Below, piece after piece: positions 51,074-59,195 of a stretch of DNA of 64,000 nt; position 1 is the first letter of the stretch; the number at the start of each line of letters is the position of its first letter. The stretch lies in NCBI RefSeq assembly GCF_042752395.1, contig NZ_JBHYXZ010000028.1, positions 10,441 through 74,440 of the forward strand, read 5' to 3'. The position numbers and the translations under genes were made by a program. Source of the DNA: Actinosynnema sp042752395 (lineage in GTDB: Bacteria > Actinomycetota > Actinomycetes > Mycobacteriales > Pseudonocardiaceae). The notes under the pieces were generated by a model. The model worked only from the letters and a program-made list of their open reading frames with translations, ran no database searches and was not told where the DNA came from.

Positions 51074-51177
51074 ATTTGCGAAAGACCTTCGCGTTTTGTG
51101 GGTGGGGAGCGGGGCGGGTTGGCCCGGATGGGTGTGGAGACTTGACCTGGTGAGGTTCGGTTGGGAAAACAGTTCAC

Positions 51178-51855
51178 ATGGTGCGACGTCGATCGCTGTT
51201 GACCGGGCTCGCCGGTGCGGGGGTGCTCGTGGGGGTGGGCGCCGCGGGTGCTTCGGACGCTTCCGCGTCGCCGGCGTCGCCCGGGTCGCCCGGTGTCGCG
51301 GCGTCGCCTGTTCTGCCCATCCGGAGTTGCGCCGACTGGGGCGCGCGGCCGCCGGCGGAGCCGACGACCGTCGTGAACACGCGGCCCGTGCGGATCCTCG
51401 TGCACCACACGGCTTCGGCGAACGTCACGGACTACTCGGAGGCGGCGGCGTACGCCAACGCGCGGTGGATCCAGGACTTGCACATGGACACCAACGGCTG
51501 GATCGACTCCGGTCAGCACTTCACCAACAGCCGCGGCGGTTTCCTCATGGAGGGCAGGCACGGCAGCCTGGCGGCGCTGCGCGCCGGCGATCGCGTGGTG
51601 GTCGGCGCGCACTGCCCCGGGCAGAACACGGCCGCCATCGGAATCGAGAACGAAGGGCTCTACATGGACGTGGAGCCGCCGAAGTTGCAATGGGACTCAC
51701 TGGTGTCGTTCTGCGTCTACACGTGCCAGCAGTACGGGATCCCGCCATCGGCGATCGAGGGCCACCGGGACTACCGCGACACCCTCTGTCCGGGCGACAA
51801 GCTGTACGCCCTGCTGCCGCGACTGCGTCAGGAAGTGGCGCGCATCCTCGGTTGA
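51178..51855 (+). CDS. Secreted PGRP-type N-acetylmuramoyl-L-alanine amidase
   Basis: The 225-residue protein has a twin-Arg-like signal (MVRRRSLLTGLAGAGVLVGV, RR in RRRSLL) and a PGRP/Amidase_2 domain: VRILVHHTASANVTDYSEAA with His, HFTNSRGGFLMEGR, VVVGAHCPGQNTAAIGIENE and GHRDYRDTLCPGDKL. The His, Tyr and Cys-type Zn ligands are in the usual places. It probably cleaves the peptide from muramic acid in the cell wall. The ribosome binding site is weak. Confidence 0.9.
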   Translation: MVRRRSLLTGLAGAGVLVGVGAAGASDASASPASPGSPGVAASPVLPIRSCADWGARPPAEPTTVVNTRPVRILVHHTASANVTDYSEAAAYANARWIQDLHMDTNGWIDSGQHFTNSRGGFLMEGRHGSLAALRAGDRVVVGAHCPGQNTAAIGIENEGLYMDVEPPKLQWDSLVSFCVYTCQQYGIPPSAIEGHRDYRDTLCPGDKLYALLPRLRQEVARILG

Positions 51856-51995
51856 GCCGGTTATTTCCTGGCAACTGTGAACAGGCGGAACCCGCGTGCT
51901 TCCGTGGTGAGATAACGGGGAATTAACGTCAGCTTGCGTGTTCGTGCGCGAGGCTGGACGGGTACGAACACGAAACGCCAACGCGGGGAGGCGTC

Positions 51996-52643
51996 GTGAT
52001 CAAGGTGATGCTGGCCGATGACGAAGACCTCGTCCGGTCCGGCCTTCGCATGATCCTCAGCAGCGCAGGCGACATCGAAGTCGTGGCCGAATGCGACGAC
52101 GGGCACCTGGTGGCCGACCTGGCCCGCCGGCACCGCCCGCACGTCGTGCTGCTGGACATCCGGATGCGGTCGTCCGACGGGTTGATGGCGCTGCGCAGGC
52201 TGCGGGCCATCCCGGACCCGCCGAAGATCGCCATGCTGACCACGTTCGACGTGGACGAGTACGTGTCGGAAGCGCTGCGGTTGGGCGCTTCGGGGTTCCT
52301 GCTCAAGGACACCGAGCCGGAGCAGCTGGTGCGGGCGGTGCGCGACCTCGCGGTGGGTGGCGCGGTGCTCGACCCCGGCGTGGCGGCGCGGGTGCTCGCG
52401 GCGGTGGCCGACGGGGAGCGGGCGGCCGAGCCCGCCCGGCGGTTGCTGGCCTCGTTGTCCGAACGGGAGCGGGAGGTGCTGGTCCTCATCGGACAGGGCA
52501 TGTCCAACGCGGAGATCGGGGGGACGTTGCACCTGTCGGAGGCGACGGTGAAGGGGTACGTGTCGTCCGTGTTGGGCAAGATCGGGGCGGTCAACCGGGT
52601 GCAGGCGGCGTTGGTCGCGTTCAGGGGTGGGTTGATCGCGTGA
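51996..52643 (+). CDS. NarL/FixJ-type response regulator, orphan
   Basis: The 215-residue protein has a receiver domain (ADDEDLVRSGLRM, phosphoacceptor Asp54 in VLLDIRM, Lys in FLLKDTEPEQL) and a LuxR/GerE HTH (about 148-205, SEREREVLVLIGQGMSNAEI). No histidine kinase gene is nearby, so it is an orphan within this window. The GTG at 51996 is the start. Confidence 0.92.
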   Translation: MIKVMLADDEDLVRSGLRMILSSAGDIEVVAECDDGHLVADLARRHRPHVVLLDIRMRSSDGLMALRRLRAIPDPPKIAMLTTFDVDEYVSEALRLGASGFLLKDTEPEQLVRAVRDLAVGGAVLDPGVAARVLAAVADGERAAEPARRLLASLSEREREVLVLIGQGMSNAEIGGTLHLSEATVKGYVSSVLGKIGAVNRVQAALVAFRGGLIA

Positions 52644-52654
52644 GCCGGGGTGGT

Positions 52655-52726
52655 TGCGGCTCGGTGGTTCGGTTCTGCTCGGTGGTTCGGACCGGCTCGG
52701 TGGTGCGGGGCTCGGTGGGTGCGTCC
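52655..52726. repeat. Degenerate GCTCGGTGG repeats upstream of the palindrome element
   Basis: GCTCGGTGGTTCGG occurs several times with variable filler (GCTCGGTGGTTCGGTTCT, CTCGGTGGTTCGGACCG and CTCGGTGGTGCGGGG). They lead directly into the palindromic element at 52727. Confidence 0.6.
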
Positions 52727-52861
52727 GGCTCGATTTGACATGGGGCCCTTACGGGTACCCCTGGGCAGGCCAAAGCCGGCAGGCCCGGCGGGGTAAAGCG
52801 TCCCGCCAGGCCTGCCGGCTTCGTCCAGCCTAAGGCACCCGAACCCATGTCAAATCGAGCC
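52727..52861. repeat. Palindromic intergenic element GGCTCGAT...ATCGAGCC, copy 2
   Basis: The ends GGCTCGATTTGACATGGG and CCCATGTCAAATCGAGCC are perfect 18-bp inverted repeats. Inside is a second inverted pair (AAGCCGGCAGGCC and GGCCTGCCGGCTT with GGCGGG/CCCGCC). The 135-bp element has MITE-like symmetry but no coding. It is related to 9497-9587, and the six bases before the left end (GCGTCC) are shared by both copies. Confidence 0.85.
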
Positions 52862-52929
52862 TCGGTGGGGTGGTTGCGGGTCCGTTGTGGGTGGGTTGGT
52901 GGGGTTGTTGTAGGGGGTTGGGTGTGGGG

Positions 52930-54459
52930 TTAGTTGCCGGAGATGGTTTCCGGGACGACGAGGTGGGGTTCGACTTCGACGCGGTTGCGGCCGTGGCGTT
53001 TGGCGCGGTAGAGGGCCATGTCGGCGGCGGCGAAGAGTTGGTCCAGTTTGGCCGGGCCGGCGGCGACGCCGATGCTGACCGTCGGTTTGCGGGTCGGGCC
53101 CAGGACGACGGTCCAGTCGTGGTTGTCGACGGCGGCCCGGATGCGTTCGGCGACGGTCGGGCCCACGTCCTGGGTGTTGCCGGCCGTGTCGCCGAGGAGG
53201 ACGACGAACTCGTCGCCGGCCCAGCGGGCGACCAGGTCGGCGGCGCGGCACTCGCGGCGCAGGAGTTGGGCGATCTCGCGCAGGGTGGCGTCGCCGGCGG
53301 CGTGGCCCGCGTCGTCGTTCACGCCCTTGAACCGGTCCACGTCGACCAGGACGAGCCACGGCACGCGGCCGTGGGCGGCGGTGTTCTCCAGCAGGCCGGC
53401 GGCGGCGCGTTCCAGGCCCAGGCGGTTGGCCAGGCCGGTCAGCGGGTCGCGGGCGGCGGCTTCCTGGGCGGCGACGGCGAGTCGTTGGGCCTGCACGGCG
53501 ACGCGGCGTTGTTCCAGGGCTTGCCCGAGTCCTTCCTGGAGGGTCTCGGTCGCGGTGCGGCCGGCGGCGACCGAGCAGCGCAGCGCGGTGGCCTCGCCCA
53601 CGTGGTCGTCCATCTCGGCGCAGATGTCGGCCAGGTCCAGGGAGAACCGCAGCAGGAGCGACGGGTCGTTGATGGACTCCGAGGCGGCGACCGCGCGGCT
53701 GGCCAGGGTGCGCGCCTGCACGAGGTCGCCCTGCTCGCGCCGGACCACGGCCAGCACCCAGCCGGCCACGGCGGCGGCCCACTTGTCGTTCGCCTCCTGG
53801 GCCTGCCGCAACGTCTCCCGGGCGTTCTCCTCGGCCTGCTCCAGCTCGCCGACGCCGGCCAGGGAACGGCTGTAGGCGGCGAGCAGCGCCCGGCGCATCT
53901 GCTCGTCCTTGGCCAGCTCCAGCCCTTCCCTGAGGTGGCCGCGGGCCTCTTCGAAGATCGCCGGCGCGACCTCGGGGTCGGAGGAGATCGCGCGGAAGTT
54001 CAGGGTGCCGCCCAGGCCCTGGAGGCAGTGGGCGAGCACTTCGTCGGCCCCTTCGACCGACGCCTCCGCGGCCCGGCGGGCCACCTGGACCGACAGCCGG
54101 AGCATGTCCACGGCGGCGCGGCGGTTGCCGATGCCCTCCAGCAGGTAGGCGAGGGCGTGCATGGCCTGCGCGGCGGCCGGGTTGTCGCTGTGCTCGCCGT
54201 CGAGGTCGGTCCAGCCCTCGGCGGCCAGTTCGAGGGCGAGGGGGATGCGGCCCAGCCGCCAGGCCAGCTTGGCCCGGTCGATCAGCACGGCGGAGCGCTG
54301 CCAGCGGTCCGCGCCGGGCGCGACGCGGCTCACCAGCTGGTCGAACAGGGTGTTGGCCTCCGGCAGGCGGCCAGCGTTCAGCAACGCCTTGACCTCGAGG
54401 TCGAGTTGCGGGACCTGTTCGGCTACCAGCCGATCTCGCTGCTCCACTCCTGCTGACAC
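52930..54459 (-). CDS. TPR-GGDEF diguanylate-cyclase-like protein
   Basis: The 509-residue protein has an N-terminal TPR-like region (about 20-320) and a C-terminal GGDEF domain (about 340-490): RDPLTGLANRLGLERAAAGL, VDVDRFKGVND and the active-site motif WAGDEFVVLLG, where GGDEF reads AGDEF. Some AGDEF proteins are active, but the change should be tested. No EAL domain or transmembrane segment is seen. It probably makes or senses c-di-GMP in the cytosol. Confidence 0.85.
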   Translation of the reverse strand: MSAGVEQRDRLVAEQVPQLDLEVKALLNAGRLPEANTLFDQLVSRVAPGADRWQRSAVLIDRAKLAWRLGRIPLALELAAEGWTDLDGEHSDNPAAAQAMHALAYLLEGIGNRRAAVDMLRLSVQVARRAAEASVEGADEVLAHCLQGLGGTLNFRAISSDPEVAPAIFEEARGHLREGLELAKDEQMRRALLAAYSRSLAGVGELEQAEENARETLRQAQEANDKWAAAVAGWVLAVVRREQGDLVQARTLASRAVAASESINDPSLLLRFSLDLADICAEMDDHVGEATALRCSVAAGRTATETLQEGLGQALEQRRVAVQAQRLAVAAQEAAARDPLTGLANRLGLERAAAGLLENTAAHGRVPWLVLVDVDRFKGVNDDAGHAAGDATLREIAQLLRRECRAADLVARWAGDEFVVLLGDTAGNTQDVGPTVAERIRAAVDNHDWTVVLGPTRKPTVSIGVAAGPAKLDQLFAAADMALYRAKRHGRNRVEVEPHLVVPETISGN

Positions 54460-54520
54460 TCCATTCCGACTCGGCGAGGCGGTACGCGGGACCCCTCGCC
54501 GCCGGCACGGCTACCACAGG

Positions 54521-55153
54521 CTACCGGCCCGAACGCCGGGTGTACCGCTCCTCGTGCAGCACCGCTTCCAGGGGCAGCCGGCTGCGCCAGCCGTGGCGCT
54601 CCAGGTCGGGCGTCTCCGGCAGGCAGTCGACCGGGCCGACGCACAGCCACGCCACGGGGCGGAGGGGTTGCGGGATGTCCAGCAGCCGCCGCAGCACGTC
54701 CTCGCGGTAGAAGCTGACCCAGCCCACGCCGAGTCCTTCGGCGGTGGCGGCCAGCCACAGGTTCTGGATGGCCAGGCACACCGAGTACAGGCCCGCGTCG
54801 GCGATGGCGTGCCGGCCCAGGACGGCCGGCGCGCCGCGGTCCGGGTCGTAGGTGACGACCACGCCGACCGTGGACTCGAGGATGCCCTCGACCTTGATCC
54901 GGGCGAACAGCTCGGCCTGCCGGGGGTCCAGCCCGGAGGCGAAGACGCTGCGCTCGGCGTGCACGTGGTCGCGGAAGGCGCGGCGGGTGTGCTCGTCGCG
55001 CACGACGATGAAGTCCCACGGCTGGGACAGGCCCACGCTGGGCGCGGCGTGCGCGGCGGTGAGCACCCGGCGCAGCACGTCCGGCGGGATCGGGGCGCCG
55101 GTGAACTCGCCCCGGGTGTCCCTCCGGCGGTGCAGGACGTCGTAGAAGCTCAT
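54521..55153 (-). CDS. bluB: 5,6-Dimethylbenzimidazole synthase
   Basis: The 210-residue flavin-dependent enzyme converts reduced FMN to DMB, the lower ligand of cobalamin. The signature regions are RRRDTRGEFTGAPIPPDVLR, HAAPSVGLSQPWDFIVVRDE, IKVEGILESTVGVVVTY and NLWLAATAEGLGVGWVSFY. The ATG at 55153 gives the family length. It diverges from a small membrane protein gene. No other cobalamin genes are in the window. Confidence 0.88.
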   Translation of the reverse strand: MSFYDVLHRRRDTRGEFTGAPIPPDVLRRVLTAAHAAPSVGLSQPWDFIVVRDEHTRRAFRDHVHAERSVFASGLDPRQAELFARIKVEGILESTVGVVVTYDPDRGAPAVLGRHAIADAGLYSVCLAIQNLWLAATAEGLGVGWVSFYREDVLRRLLDIPQPLRPVAWLCVGPVDCLPETPDLERHGWRSRLPLEAVLHEERYTRRSGR

Positions 55154-55237
55154 TCGGACGATCGTGCCTCACGCCTTCCGGTGAACCTGTCCGGGAGGAG
55201 GTGGCGTCCGTCTCAACCGGGCGTTGAATGGCCGGTC

Positions 55238-55549
55238 GTGATCGGAACTGCGCACGGGTCGGCGCTCGGCTTCGCGGGTGGCGTCGTGGTGACCGCGCTG
55301 ACGGCGGCTTGGCCGGTGTTCGCCCTGCTCCTGCTGGTGGTGGTCGTGGCGCTGGTCTCGTGGCGGACGACCGTCGCGGGCGCGGCGCTGACCGCCGTGC
55401 AGTGCTGGGGCCTGTACGGCAGCTTCGTGATCGGCGACGAGGGCCGGCTGGTGGCCGACTGGCCCGCGCTGGCGGTGCTGGCCGTGGCGGCCGCGGTGTC
55501 GCTCGGCGGGGTGGTCCGGGACCGCGCGCCGGCCGCCGCCCGCCCCTGA
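55238..55549 (+). CDS. Small membrane protein
   Basis: The 103-residue protein has three hydrophobic segments (GFAGGVVVTALTAAWPVFAL, LLLVVVVALVSW and ALAVLAVAAAVSLGGVV). I recognise no family. The GTG at 55238 is the only good start in frame. It precedes the MerR-PP2C gene by 100 bp. Confidence 0.65.
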   Translation: MIGTAHGSALGFAGGVVVTALTAAWPVFALLLLVVVVALVSWRTTVAGAALTAVQCWGLYGSFVIGDEGRLVADWPALAVLAVAAAVSLGGVVRDRAPAAARP

Positions 55550-55649
55550 CCCCTCCCGGTCGCCGTGCCGGTTGACCTTCACCCCGGGGGAAGCCGCACG
55601 GTGGTCCCGACCGGGCCGGAGGGGCCCGGTTCGGGGAACGGGGTGGGAC

Positions 55650-56702
55650 GTGGAGCTGTTGACCATCGGGGCGTTCGCGCGGGTCGTCCGCCTGTCGCCG
55701 AAGGCGTTGCGCCTCTACGACGAGCTGGGCCTGCTGAGGCCCGCGAGGGTGGACCCGCTGTCGGGCTACCGGCTGTACTCGCCGGACCAGGTCGGCCAGG
55801 CCCGGCTCGTCGCCTGGCTGCGCCGGCTCGGGATGCCGCTCGCCCGCATCCGAGGGGTGTGCGGGCTGCCGCCGGGGCAGGCCGCGGCCGAGGTGCGCGC
55901 CTACTGGGCGCAGGTCGAGGCCGACACGGCGGCCCGCCGCGGTCTCGCCTCCTTCCTCGTGGAGCAGCTGTCCGAGGAGGACACGACCATGACCGTCGCA
56001 CTGAAGTACGCGGTGAGGACCGACCAGGGGCTCGTGCGCGACGCGAACCAGGACGTCGGCTACGCGGGCGACCGGCTGCTCGCCGTGGCCGACGGGTTCG
56101 GCGCGCGGGGCGAGCCGCTCAGCTCGGTGGCCGTCGAGGCGCTGGCCCCGCTGGACACCGCGATCCCCGCGGGCGAGCTGCTCAACGCGCTCGCGGACGC
56201 GGTGCACCGGGCGGGCGCGGCGGTGGGCGACTACCTGTCGGCCCACCCCGCCGAGGGGTGCAGCGGGACGACGTTGACCGCGATGGTGCTCTCCGGCTCG
56301 CGGCTGGGGCTGGTGCACGTGGGCGACGCGCGGGTGTACCTGCTGCGCGGCGGCGCGCTGTTCCGCATCACGCACGACCACACGGCGGTGCAGTCGTTGA
56401 TCGCCGAGGGGCGGTTGACCGAGGAGGAGGCGTGGAGCCACCCGCAGCGGTCGCTGCTGGTGCGCGCGCTGACCGGCGCGGCGGTGGAGCCGGACCTGGC
56501 CCTGCACGACGCCCTGCCGGGCGACCGGTACCTGCTGTGCACGGACGGCCTGCACGCCGTGGTGCCGGAGGCCGGCGTGCGCGAGGTGCTGGTGTCGGAG
56601 CGGGAGCCGGAGGAGGCCGGCCGGAGGCTGGTCGAGCTGGCCAACGCCGCGGGCGGTCCGGACAACGTGGTGTGCGTGGTCGCGGACGTGGTGGCGGCCT
56701 AG
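55650..56702 (+). CDS. MerR-type DNA-binding domain fused to a PP2C-type phosphatase
   Basis: The 350-residue protein has a MerR helix-turn-helix at the N-terminus (LLTIGAFARVVRLSPKALRL, YDELGLLRPARVDPLSGYRL then YSPDQVGQARLVAWLRRLGM, about 3-70), a helical linker, and a C-terminal PP2C domain (about 110-350). The PP2C motifs are RDANQDVGYAGDRLLAVADG, GTTLTAMV, VHVGDARVYLLRGG and GGPDNVVCVVADVV, with the usual Asp metal ligands. The fusion suggests a regulator that also removes phosphate from a partner. The GTG at 55650 is the start. It ends with a CTAG shared with the convergent TetR stop. Confidence 0.88.
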   Translation: MELLTIGAFARVVRLSPKALRLYDELGLLRPARVDPLSGYRLYSPDQVGQARLVAWLRRLGMPLARIRGVCGLPPGQAAAEVRAYWAQVEADTAARRGLASFLVEQLSEEDTTMTVALKYAVRTDQGLVRDANQDVGYAGDRLLAVADGFGARGEPLSSVAVEALAPLDTAIPAGELLNALADAVHRAGAAVGDYLSAHPAEGCSGTTLTAMVLSGSRLGLVHVGDARVYLLRGGALFRITHDHTAVQSLIAEGRLTEEEAWSHPQRSLLVRALTGAAVEPDLALHDALPGDRYLLCTDGLHAVVPEAGVREVLVSEREPEEAGRRLVELANAAGGPDNVVCVVADVVAA

Positions 56703-57301
56703 CCGGGCGAGGGCCAGGCCGCCATCGCCGCGTCGGCCACGCGTTCCAGCACCTCCCGGCCGACGCCGTCGCACGCCTGCTGGTTCATCCCCTGGATGAC
56801 CGCCGCGTAGAAGGTCGCCAGCCCGTCGACGTCGAGGTCGGCGGGCAGGCGACCGGCGTCCACGTCGGCGCGGACGAGGTCGGCGATGGCGGCCTTGGTC
56901 CGCTCGCGCAGGGCGCGCAGCTTCGCCTTGACGTCCTGCGCGGCGGGACTGCAGTTGGTCGCCCCGGTGATGATGAAGCAGCCGGGCGGGTGGCTCGGGT
57001 CGGTGTAGTCGGCGGCGAGGCGCCGCAGCATCGCGGCGATGGTCGAGCGGGCGTCGCCGGTCGGGGTCGGCGCGGTCCCGTAGGTGCGCTCGTACAGCTC
57101 GACGGCCTCGTCGAACAGCCGCCGCTTGTCGCCGAACGCGGCGTACAGGCTCGGCGGGTTGATCCCCATCGCGGCGGTGAGCGAGGCGACCGAGGTCGTC
57201 TCGTAGCCGTGCGTCCAGAACTCCCGCAGCGCGACGGCCAGGGCCCGGTCGCGGTCGAAGGCCCGCCGGTTCCGCCTGACCGGCGTCGATCCGCTGCTCA
57301 T
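56699..57301 (-). CDS. TetR-family repressor
   Basis: The 200-residue repressor has an HTH (ALAVALREFWTHGYETTSVA, SLTAAMGINPPSLYAAFGDK then RRLFDEAVELYER, about 19-70) and a C-terminal ligand domain with PSHPPGCFIITGATNCSPAA containing Cys, suggesting a redox or electrophile ligand. It is divergent from an alpha/beta hydrolase, with two TTTA(A/G)CGATCG(T/C)TAAA-type operators in between. Confidence 0.92.
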   Translation of the reverse strand: MSSGSTPVRRNRRAFDRDRALAVALREFWTHGYETTSVASLTAAMGINPPSLYAAFGDKRRLFDEAVELYERTYGTAPTPTGDARSTIAAMLRRLAADYTDPSHPPGCFIITGATNCSPAAQDVKAKLRALRERTKAAIADLVRADVDAGRLPADLDVDGLATFYAAVIQGMNQQACDGVGREVLERVADAAMAAWPSPG

Positions 57302-57320
57302 GCCCGCCAGCCTACGCCGT

Positions 57321-57384
57321 TGTAGCGATCGTTAAAGAAGTCCTGCTAGGGTCGCGCCCGGCACGTACTTTAACGATCGCTAAA
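57321..57384. promoter_or_regulatory. Two TetR operators between tetR and hydrolase genes
   Basis: TGTAGCGATCGTTAAA (57321-57336) and TTTAACGATCGCTAAA (57369-57384) fit one 16-bp near-palindrome and are 48 bp apart. A -10-like TAGGGT lies between them. Confidence 0.75.
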
Positions 57385-57402
57385 GCTCACAGGGAGATCC
57401 CG

Positions 57403-58170
57403 ATGACACCCGGCACCACCGTTCGCGGCAGCGGCCCCGGCCTCCTCCTCGCCCACGGCGCGGGCGGCGGCGTCGAGGCCAACTACGGGCCGATCCTGGA
57501 AGGGCTCGCGGCCCGGCACACCGTCGTCGGGGTCGACTACCCCGGCGCGGGCGCGACCCCGAGGGCCGGGCGGCCCCTCGACCTGGACGGGCTGGCGGAC
57601 GCGCTGGTCGCGGCGGCCGACGCGGAAGGGCTCGACACCTTCGCGGTCAGCGGCTACTCGCTCGGCGGCCCCGTGGCGATCCGCGTCGCCGCGCGGCACC
57701 CCGACCGGGTCCGGGCGCTCGTGCTGAGCGCGACGTTCGCCCACGCCGACACCCGCACCACCCTGGTCGCCGACATCTGGCACGAGCTGTTCGAGTCCGG
57801 CCGGCACGCCCTGCTCGCCCGCTACGTGAACCTGATGGCGGTGGGCGAACCGGTCCTGAACACCCTGAGCCCGGACCAGGTGCGCGCCGCCGCCGAGCAG
57901 CTCGCGACCGGCTTCCCGGTCGGCACCGGCGACCAGGTCGACCTGGTCCGGCGGGTCGACGTGCGCGGCGACCTGGCCGGCCTGTCCGTCCCGGCGCTCG
58001 TCGTCGTCACGACCGCCGACCCGCTGGTCTCGCCGACCCTGCAACGGGAACTCGCCGCCGCCCTCCCCGCCGCCGAGGTCGCCGAGCTGCCCACCGGGCA
58101 CCTGCCGTTCGTCGAGCGCCCGGGGGAGTGGCTGCGGCTCATCGACGACTTCCTGGCCCGGGTCGGCTAG
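57403..58170 (+). CDS. Alpha/beta hydrolase
   Basis: The 255-residue hydrolase has a complete triad: nucleophile in GYSLGGP (about 82-88), Asp in TTADPLVSP (about 206) and His in PTGHLPFVERP (about 229). It is probably the regulated target of the divergent TetR protein. Its stop and that of the convergent phosphatase share one CTAG. Confidence 0.9.
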   Translation: MTPGTTVRGSGPGLLLAHGAGGGVEANYGPILEGLAARHTVVGVDYPGAGATPRAGRPLDLDGLADALVAAADAEGLDTFAVSGYSLGGPVAIRVAARHPDRVRALVLSATFAHADTRTTLVADIWHELFESGRHALLARYVNLMAVGEPVLNTLSPDQVRAAAEQLATGFPVGTGDQVDLVRRVDVRGDLAGLSVPALVVVTTADPLVSPTLQRELAAALPAAEVAELPTGHLPFVERPGEWLRLIDDFLARVG

Positions 58171-58820
58171 CCGATCGGGCCCTGCGTCTCGCCGTCCGGG
58201 GACGGCCGCCACTGGTCGAACGGCCGGTCCAGCCGCCAGCCCGCGCCGTCGTGGGTGAGCACCCGGTCCTCGCACGTCTCCAGGTTGGACAGCGACTCGA
58301 ACAGCTCGATGCTCCAGCCGAACAGCCGGCGGCACAGCAGCCGGATCGTGAGGCCGTGCGACACCACCAGCACCGTGCCGGGGTGGCCGGGTTCCCGCAT
58401 CCGGGTCTCCAGGTCGGTGAGGAACGCGGCGAGGCGGTCGTCCACGTCCGCGCCCGACTCGCCGTTGGGCAGCCGGAAGAAGAAGTGCCCGAACGCGTGC
58501 CGCTGGTGCTTGAGCACCTCCTGCTGCACCGGGTCCTGGAGGTTGCCCCAGTCCTGCTCCCGCAACCTCGGCTCGGCGACCGTGCGCTCGACCAGGTCGC
58601 CGAGGTCGAGGTTGCGCAGCGTGGCCCTGGTCCGCGCGTACGGGCTGACGTACACGGCCACCGGGTCGCCGCCGAGGAGGTCCTTGATCCGCGGCCCGGC
58701 GGCCCGGGCCTGGCGCTCGCCCAACCCGGTCAGCGGCAGGGCGTGGTCGGGGATGCGGCAGTACGCCAGCTCGTCGACGTTGCCCAGGCTCTGCCCGTGG
58801 CGCAGCAGGATGATCCGCAC
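58167..58820 (-). CDS. Histidine phosphatase family protein
   Basis: The 217-residue protein carries the phosphoglycerate mutase-like motif LLRHGQSLGNVDE (about 5-17) with the catalytic His, a second His in VVSHGLTIRLLCRRL (about 151), and RTRATLRNLDL. The family removes phosphate from small molecules or proteins. The substrate is unknown. Confidence 0.9.
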   Translation of the reverse strand: MRIILLRHGQSLGNVDELAYCRIPDHALPLTGLGERQARAAGPRIKDLLGGDPVAVYVSPYARTRATLRNLDLGDLVERTVAEPRLREQDWGNLQDPVQQEVLKHQRHAFGHFFFRLPNGESGADVDDRLAAFLTDLETRMREPGHPGTVLVVSHGLTIRLLCRRLFGWSIELFESLSNLETCEDRVLTHDGAGWRLDRPFDQWRPSPDGETQGPIG

Positions 58821-58874
58821 CGGTCCATGGTGCCGGTGTTACATTCGCAGGCGAAACCGGACGGAAGGTGTCAC

Positions 58875-59195
58875 ATGGTCAAGTACGTCGCCCTGTACCG
58901 GAGACCCGCCGACGCCGAGGCGTTCGACGAGGCGTACTTCGCCTCGCACCTGCCGCTGGTCGACCGGACGCCGGGCCTGCTGCGGGCCGAGGTGGCGAAG
59001 GTCTCGCGGGTCTTCGTGCCCGGTTTCCTCGGCGAGCACGAGCTGCACATCGTGGCCGAGATGTACTTCGAGTCCGCCGACGCCATGAAGGAGGCGTTCC
59101 GCACGCCCGAGTGGCAGGCGGCGGGCGCGAACCTGACCGAGATCGGCGGCGTCGAGCTGGTGGCCATGTTCGCCGCGGAGGTCGTGGACCGATGA
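58875..59195 (+). CDS. EthD-family protein
   Basis: The 106-residue ferredoxin-like protein matches EthD: MVKYVALYRRPADAEAFDEA, then YFASHLPLVDRTPGLLRAEV and MYFESADAMKEAFRTPEWQA. It starts at ATG 58875 with the ribosome binding site GGAAGGTG. It overlaps the 3-hydroxyacyl-CoA dehydrogenase start by four bases. EthD proteins often accompany degradation enzymes. Confidence 0.88.
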   Translation: MVKYVALYRRPADAEAFDEAYFASHLPLVDRTPGLLRAEVAKVSRVFVPGFLGEHELHIVAEMYFESADAMKEAFRTPEWQAAGANLTEIGGVELVAMFAAEVVDR

